From Oscillospiraceae bacterium (GTDB lineage: Bacteria; Bacillota_A; Clostridia; Oscillospirales; Acutalibacteraceae), in assembly GCA_003519645.1 (NCBI GenBank), contig DOWI01000011.1:1-9746 (forward strand): a stretch of DNA of 9,746 nucleotides. The letters run 5' to 3'. Shown here in pieces: positions 5,995 through 9,746 of this stretch (position 1 is its first letter; the number at the start of each line of letters is the position of its first letter). The notes under the pieces are model-generated. The model did not search any database, was not told the origin of the DNA, and was given only the letters and a program-made list of their open reading frames with translations. Position numbers and translations under genes: made by a program.

Positions 5995-7608
5995 TTATAG
6001 GCTCTTTTTCGTTTTGTACTGTTTCGCAGCAGCAACTAACCCTTTAAATAGCGGATGCGGACGGTTCGGACGGGATTTAAACTCTGGATGGAACTGACTG
6101 CCAATAAAAAATGGATGAGCATTGATTTCCATCATCTCGATAATCCGATCATCCGGACTCTTTCCGGCAAATGTAATACCTGCCTTTTCCATGCGATCCC
6201 GATAATCATTATTGACTTCATAACGGTGGCGGTGACGTTCGTAAATTAACGGCTCATTTCCATAGAGATTTGCTGCCAAGGTACCCGGGGTTAGTTTGCA
6301 TGGATATTTTCCAAGACGCATCGTACCGCCCAACTGTGCCACGTCTTTTTGCTCGGGCATAAGGTCAATAACATGATTTTTACTCTGTGGATCAAATTCA
6401 GCAGAATTTGCATCTTTCAAGCCCATCACATCTCGTGCATATTCCACAATAGCAAGCTGCATTCCTAAACAGATGCCCAAAAATGGAACTTTGTTTTCCC
6501 GCGCCCAACGAATGGCAATAATCATCCCTTCAATGCCACGTTCACCAAATCCGCCTGGAACCAAAACGCCATCGACGTCCTTCAGTACTTCTCCTACATT
6601 TTCATCTGTAATCTTTTCAGAATCGACCCATTGCACATCGACATTCACATGGTTACCAATACCACCATGCGTTAGTGCTTCCGCAACACTGAGATAGGCA
6701 TCACGCAGTTCCACATATTTGCCAACCAGTGCAATTTTGACACTATCTGTTAGAGAAAGCGCCGTATGCACCATACTGATCCAATCAGAAAGGTCTGGAC
6801 CTCGAGTATCCAAAGAAAGGCGACGACAAACAATCTCGTCCAGTTTTTCATCGCGAAGAGCAAGCGGCACTTCATAAAGCAGCGGTAAATCCAAATTTTC
6901 AATTACACAATCCTCGCGGACGTTGCAAAACAGCGCAATTTTTTTCTTGACATCCTCACCAATCGGCTTTTCAGACCGCAACACAATAACATCCGGCTGA
7001 ATGCCAATAGACAGCAGTTCTTTCACACTGTGCTGTGTTGGTTTTGATTTATGTTCGTGGGAGCAATTCAGATATGGTACGAGTGTAACATGAATGAACA
7101 TACAATTTTCACGGCCCTCTTCCGTGGCAAACTGACGAATCGCCTCCAAAAAGGGCTGACTTTCAATATCGCCAACCGTACCGCCAACTTCAATAATGGC
7201 AACATCTACATTATCACGAGTAGCGGAAATACGTTCCTTAATTTCATTCGTAATGTGCGGAATTACCTGCACGGTGCTTCCGCCATAGTCGCCATTACGT
7301 TCTTTCTGAATAACATTATAGTAAATGCGTCCGGAGGTAACGTTGCTATTCTGGGAAAGGCTCTCATCAATAAAACGTTCATAATGGCCCAAGTCCAGAT
7401 CTGTTTCAGCGCCATCATCTGTCACAAAAACTTCTCCATGTTGGAAAGGATTCATTGTACCAGGATCCACATTCAGATAGGGATCAAATTTTTGCATCGT
7501 AACACGCAAGCCGCGTGCCTTCAACAGACGACCAAGAGAAGCTGCCGTAATTCCCTTTCCCAACCCTGAAACAACGCCGCCTGTAACAAAGATATATTTT
7601 GCTGCCAT
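5995..7608 (-). CDS. pyrG: CTP synthase (glutamine-hydrolysing)
   Basis: Makes CTP from UTP, ATP and glutamine, the last step of pyrimidine nucleotide synthesis. The start is ATG 7608-7606, seven bases after GGAGG. An ATG at 7620 in the same frame contains that ribosome site and is rejected. The 537 residues are normal (E. coli 545). The synthetase domain (1-270) opens with [13 protein letters not shown] (7-19), the P-loop. The glutaminase domain (about 290-532) shows PGGFGERG (351-358), the nucleophile Cys380 in LGICLGMQ and the His507/Glu509 pair in HPEF. All catalytic residues are present. It is transcribed alone from the promoter at 7674-7703 and converges on rex at the shared terminator. 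The leader of about 60 bases shows neither the terminator hairpin nor the initial GGG needed for the CTP-sensing attenuation known in Bacillus pyrG. Confidence 0.97.
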   Translation of the reverse strand: MAAKYIFVTGGVVSGLGKGITAASLGRLLKARGLRVTMQKFDPYLNVDPGTMNPFQHGEVFVTDDGAETDLDLGHYERFIDESLSQNSNVTSGRIYYNVIQKERNGDYGGSTVQVIPHITNEIKERISATRDNVDVAIIEVGGTVGDIESQPFLEAIRQFATEEGRENCMFIHVTLVPYLNCSHEHKSKPTQHSVKELLSIGIQPDVIVLRSEKPIGEDVKKKIALFCNVREDCVIENLDLPLLYEVPLALRDEKLDEIVCRRLSLDTRGPDLSDWISMVHTALSLTDSVKIALVGKYVELRDAYLSVAEALTHGGIGNHVNVDVQWVDSEKITDENVGEVLKDVDGVLVPGGFGERGIEGMIIAIRWARENKVPFLGICLGMQLAIVEYARDVMGLKDANSAEFDPQSKNHVIDLMPEQKDVAQLGGTMRLGKYPCKLTPGTLAANLYGNEPLIYERHRHRYEVNNDYRDRMEKAGITFAGKSPDDRIIEMMEINAHPFFIGSQFHPEFKSRPNRPHPLFKGLVAAAKQYKTKKSL

Positions 7609-7673
7609 AATATCCTCCATCCGCTTAAAATCACTCTTTTACCGTCTATCTGATAAAAAACAATACTTATTAG

Positions 7674-7703
7674 ATTATATCTCTGCAGGCCTGTGCTTGT
7701 TAA
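7674..7703 (-). promoter_or_regulatory. Sigma-A promoter of pyrG
   Basis: On the minus strand TTAACA (7703-7698, five of six) is followed after 18 bases by a perfect TATAAT (7679-7674). Transcription should start near 7667, giving a leader of roughly 60 bases before the pyrG ATG. This makes pyrG independent of birA upstream. Confidence 0.65.
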
Positions 7704-7787
7704 GGTAAACGGGCTTTACTTTTTATTGAAAACTCTGTTCTAAAAAAGGAACAATCATAAACCAGCTTTTTAAAAGTGTCAAATTTA

Positions 7788-8780
7788 TCAAGTGAAATTC
7801 GGCGATGTATTCTGAACGGTTATTTCTCCTGAGCTAATCGCAACAATACTGCCATCATGATATTGAACAGTGAGTTGACCAAACTGATCTATATCAAGAA
7901 CTTTTGCTTCAACAGTTTGCTGTTTATTCCTTTGCAGCAGAACTTTTTCCCCAATAATATTTGAATGATTTTTGTAAAAATCAAGTGCTTCTTTTGCACT
8001 GCCATTTTGTTTGAGTTGGTGATACTGTATCTCAAATTCAGATAAAATAGCCGCCGTTAGCTTTTGCCGGGATACACGGTAACCAAGTTCAATTTTTAAA
8101 GATGATGCTTTTGATGAAAGCGATTTAGAGAAATCCTGACGTGTTTGGTTAACATTGATGCCAATACCAAGTATAAGATAATCCAACTGATCAATTTCTC
8201 CGGAACCTTCCGTTAAAATTCCACATAACTTTTTCTCGTTTACATAAACATCATTCGGCCATTTAAACTGCACGCTGCACCCAAACGATAGCAAAGCTTT
8301 TCCCACAGCGACACATCCCAGTAGAGAAAGTAAAGAGCTGCCAGAAAAGTCCAATTCCGGCCGCAAAATAATCGACATATATATGCCTTTATAAGGCGCA
8401 GAAATCCATTTTTTTCCGACTTTACCTTTTCCTTGTGTCTGTTGCTCCGCTATAACGACAGTGCCCTCTGGTTCACGGTGTTCCGCCAGCTCTTTTGCCT
8501 TATTATTAGTGGAATCCAATTGATTAAAATGAATGATTTGATAGGGAAAACATGACTTTTTAAGGTATGGCATGACTTCACTGGAAGTCAACAAATCCGG
8601 GCATGAAATTAGTTTATAACCATTTTTAGTTTCAGATTCAATTTCATAGCCTGCTGCCTGCAGTTGTTTAATGGATTTCCACACGGCAGCTCTTGTAACA
8701 CCAAACTGCTCACTAATTTTCTGTCCTGAAACAAATGAAGACGGATTTTGTTTTAAAATTTTCAAAATTTTCTGTTTCAT
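7788..8780 (-). CDS. birA: Bifunctional biotin-[acetyl-CoA-carboxylase] ligase / biotin operon repressor
   Basis: Activates biotin to biotinyl-AMP and attaches it to carboxylase carrier domains; the loaded form also represses biotin genes. I start it at ATG 8780 (330 residues, MKQKILKILKQN). The frame also has ATGs at 8807 and 8795, but 8807 is only about nine bases after the predicted transcription start and has no ribosome site. GAGAG precedes 8780 at eight bases. The N-terminal winged helix (about 5-60) has a clear helix-turn-helix, GQKISEQFGVTRAAVWKSIKQL. The ligase core shows DSTNNKAKELA (89-99), the biotinyl-AMP loop GKGKVGKKW (117-125), and KWPNDVYVNEKKLCGILTE (173-191) with its lysines. 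A C-terminal SH3-like domain starts near 275 (GEKVLLQ). The DNA-binding domain means it can act on the operator in front of bioY, which is divergently transcribed next door. No convincing terminator follows the stop. Confidence 0.94.
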   Translation of the reverse strand: MKQKILKILKQNPSSFVSGQKISEQFGVTRAAVWKSIKQLQAAGYEIESETKNGYKLISCPDLLTSSEVMPYLKKSCFPYQIIHFNQLDSTNNKAKELAEHREPEGTVVIAEQQTQGKGKVGKKWISAPYKGIYMSIILRPELDFSGSSLLSLLGCVAVGKALLSFGCSVQFKWPNDVYVNEKKLCGILTEGSGEIDQLDYLILGIGINVNQTRQDFSKSLSSKASSLKIELGYRVSRQKLTAAILSEFEIQYHQLKQNGSAKEALDFYKNHSNIIGEKVLLQRNKQQTVEAKVLDIDQFGQLTVQYHDGSIVAISSGEITVQNTSPNFT

Positions 8781-8822
8781 ATTTCGCACTCTCATTTTAT
8801 GATTCATTATTTGATCTTTAAT

Positions 8823-8828
8823 ATTATA
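8823..8828 (-). promoter_or_regulatory. Probable -10 box of birA
   Basis: A perfect TATAAT reads on the minus strand at 8828-8823. No good -35 hexamer is found 16-18 bases upstream. Transcription would start near 8816, about 36 bases before the preferred birA start at 8780. Confidence 0.45.
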
Positions 8829-8914
8829 TCATATTTTGTCTTGCGGAAATGGCTTGTCCTTAAGAACTTCATAACTTATTTTATTATATTCAGCCATTCA
8901 ATTTCACAAAACAG

Positions 8915-8943
8915 TTGACAATGAACTGCTTTTTTTCTATAAT
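8915..8943 (+). promoter_or_regulatory. Consensus sigma-A promoter of bioY
   Basis: TTGACA (8915-8920) and TATAAT (8938-8943) are both perfect and separated by 17 bases. Transcription should begin near 8950, inside the BirA operator and only about 18 bases before the start codon. A promoter this strong is consistent with control by repression. Confidence 0.88.
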
Positions 8944-8974
8944 GTAAACCTATAGGAGGTAATTAGGTTGACAA
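8943..8974. promoter_or_regulatory. BirA operator over the bioY transcription and translation start
   Basis: TGTAAACC (8943-8950) and GGTTGACAA (8966-8974) are inverted half-sites separated by 15 bases. This matches the Firmicute biotin operator form TGTAAACC-N14/16-GGTTTACA with one mismatch in the right half. The left half begins at the last base of the -10 box. The spacer holds the AGGAGGT ribosome site (8954-8960), and the right half contains the TTG start codon (8968-8970). Biotinyl-AMP-bound BirA should block transcription here. Confidence 0.82.
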
Positions 8975-9543
8975 ATAAATTTTCCATTCAGGACATGGCT
9001 CTCTGCGGTCTTTTCACCGCACTGATTATAGTGGGCGCATACATACACATTCCTCTTCCTCTAGGCGACTATTACACGCTTCAGCTGCTTTTTGTACTTC
9101 TAGCCGGATTACTTTTAGGGACAAAACGAGGCACTATTTCCACTGCCGTATATGTAGCACTTGGGCTATTCGGGCTGCCTGTTTTTGCCGGCGGAGGTGG
9201 ACCCGGTTATGTTTTGAATCCAAGTTTTGGTTATCTACCCGGCTTTATAGTCGGTGCATGGATTGCTGGTATGCTGGTAAAACGGCTGCGAACCGTTAGT
9301 TTAAAACATTTGCTGATTGCCTGCTATTCCGCATTGTTCTTTGTCTATGCGTTCGGGCTTCCCTACAAATATCTGATTCTCAACTTCTACCTGCATACGC
9401 CGGTCACTTGGGCTGTTATTTTAGCTGCTTGTTTTCCAATTGACATCCCATGTGACATCACCCTTTGTTTTTTCTGTGCCTGTTTGGCAAAAAAGCTGTG
9501 CCCTATTACGAACAGACTTCTTCGGGCAGTACCGGCAAAATAA
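8968..9543 (+). CDS. bioY: BioY, biotin-binding S component of an ECF transporter
   Basis: A 191-residue polytopic membrane protein that captures biotin and works with the shared ECF energy-coupling module (EcfA/A'/T), whose genes are not in this window. The TTG start follows AGGAGGT by seven bases. Hydrophobic segments are visible at about 9-30, 36-52, 56-72, 90-105, 115-140 and 145-173. The family signature GLPVFAGGGG (69-78) followed by NPSFGYLPGF (84-93) forms part of the biotin site. The conserved Pro-Asp segment near the last helix reads FPIDIPCD (156-163) instead of the more usual PGDxxK; this is a mild departure. The protein is full length. It is divergent from birA and leads, after 36 bases, into a bioB-like frame, so this is a biotin uptake/synthesis locus under BirA control. 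Confidence 0.93.
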   Translation: MTNKFSIQDMALCGLFTALIIVGAYIHIPLPLGDYYTLQLLFVLLAGLLLGTKRGTISTAVYVALGLFGLPVFAGGGGPGYVLNPSFGYLPGFIVGAWIAGMLVKRLRTVSLKHLLIACYSALFFVYAFGLPYKYLILNFYLHTPVTWAVILAACFPIDIPCDITLCFFCACLAKKLCPITNRLLRAVPAK

Positions 9544-9579
9544 GAGTAAATAAAATATTGGAAAAGGAGTTGAATAAGC

Positions 9580-9746
9580 TTGACAGTTCAGCAATTAAAA
9601 GAAAAAATTTTTTCCCGCAAACAAATCAGCAAGCCGGAAGCAATGTTTCTGACTACCGCGCCTATGGATCAACTGTGCCCTGCAGCAAATTCTCATGCCG
9701 GCAGGTGTTAAACTGTGGACTGGTCAAGCTGTAATGCTATTGGCGG
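9580..9746 (+). pseudogene. bioB: Biotin synthase-like N-terminus with an early stop (runs off right edge)
   Basis: A TTG at 9580, ten bases after AAGGAG (9564-9569), opens a frame whose peptide begins MTVQQLKEKIFSRKQISKPE. It continues AMFLTTAPMDQLCPAANSHA, then GRC and TAA at 9709-9711. The pattern LKEKI, IS..EA, AP...LC.AAN matches the helical N-terminus of clostridial BioB. BioB inserts sulfur into dethiobiotin using radical SAM chemistry. After AAN the family expects EIR and then a CG...LC segment; here the frame is lost. Cys-Gly and VKL codons reappear in another frame at 9714-9731, and a VDW-like stretch appears in the original frame. At least one indel or nonsense change therefore seems to have occurred, or the base calls are wrong. 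The CxxxCxxC motif would lie beyond the edge. Position after bioY supports bioB, but only about 40 residues can be judged. Confidence 0.45.

Noticed and set aside
7051..7569. 172-codon plus-strand open frame inside pyrG
   Set aside because: Antisense to conserved CTP synthase sequence, with low-complexity composition and no ribosome site.
7609..7670. CTP-sensing attenuator in the pyrG leader
   Set aside because: No terminator stem and no GGG run at the predicted transcription start, both needed for the Bacillus mechanism.
7701..7726. Plus-strand hairpin GTAAA/TTTAC followed by a T-run between pyrG and birA
   Set aside because: There is no plus-strand gene to terminate, the stem is AT-rich and short, and it overlaps the -35 region of the pyrG promoter.
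7733..7755. TGTTC/GAACA hairpin as a birA terminator
   Set aside because: Only five pairs with an A/T-run in the loop rather than after the stem; too weak to call.
9465..9734. 89-codon frame over the bioY end and the bioB-like start
   Set aside because: Starts inside bioY, lacks a ribosome site, and both overlapped genes have better starts and family matches; only its last codons may reflect a shifted BioB frame.

Overview
The window reads as chromosomal DNA from a low- to moderate-GC anaerobic Firmicute, most likely a spore-forming member of class Clostridia. This is inferred from AGGAGG-type ribosome sites, TTG starts, sigma-A promoters with TTGACA/TATAAT boxes, a ClpP/TepA-like gene next to an FtsK/SpoIIIE-like start, an Aquifex-type aconitase, Rex, and a Firmicute-style BirA operator. 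I see no phage genes, insertion sequences, CRISPR arrays, tRNA or rRNA. Most of the window is ordinary housekeeping; the interest lies in regulatory sites and two apparently broken genes.

Left part (1-1103, minus strand). A ClpP-superfamily protease of the TepA type is followed by a hairpin terminator, a leader containing a 38-bp imperfect inverted repeat, and the first 48 codons of a gene that fits an FtsK/SpoIIIE DNA translocase running off the left edge.

Centre (1284-5973, plus strand). A divergent 366-bp intergenic region carries a strong promoter whose -35 box lies inside an 18-bp near-match to the Rex operator. It drives aconitase, a TraX-family membrane protein overlapping it by ATGA (apparently broken), a eukaryotic-type NADP-dependent isocitrate dehydrogenase, and rex itself. 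The enzymes make the citrate to 2-oxoglutarate arm that supplies glutamate and NADPH. Co-location with rex and the operator suggests NADH-responsive autoregulation of the cluster. No citrate synthase is in view. A long symmetric hairpin at 5923-5973 ends both this cluster and the convergent pyrG.

Right part (5995-9746). CTP synthase (pyrG) and a bifunctional biotin ligase/repressor (birA) lie on the minus strand. Divergent from birA is bioY, the biotin S component of an ECF transporter. Its promoter, ribosome site and TTG start are spanned by a clear BirA operator, so biotin uptake is probably repressed by the adjacent birA product. Downstream, a second TTG start opens a frame resembling the N-terminus of biotin synthase (bioB), but it meets TAA after 43 codons just before the window ends.
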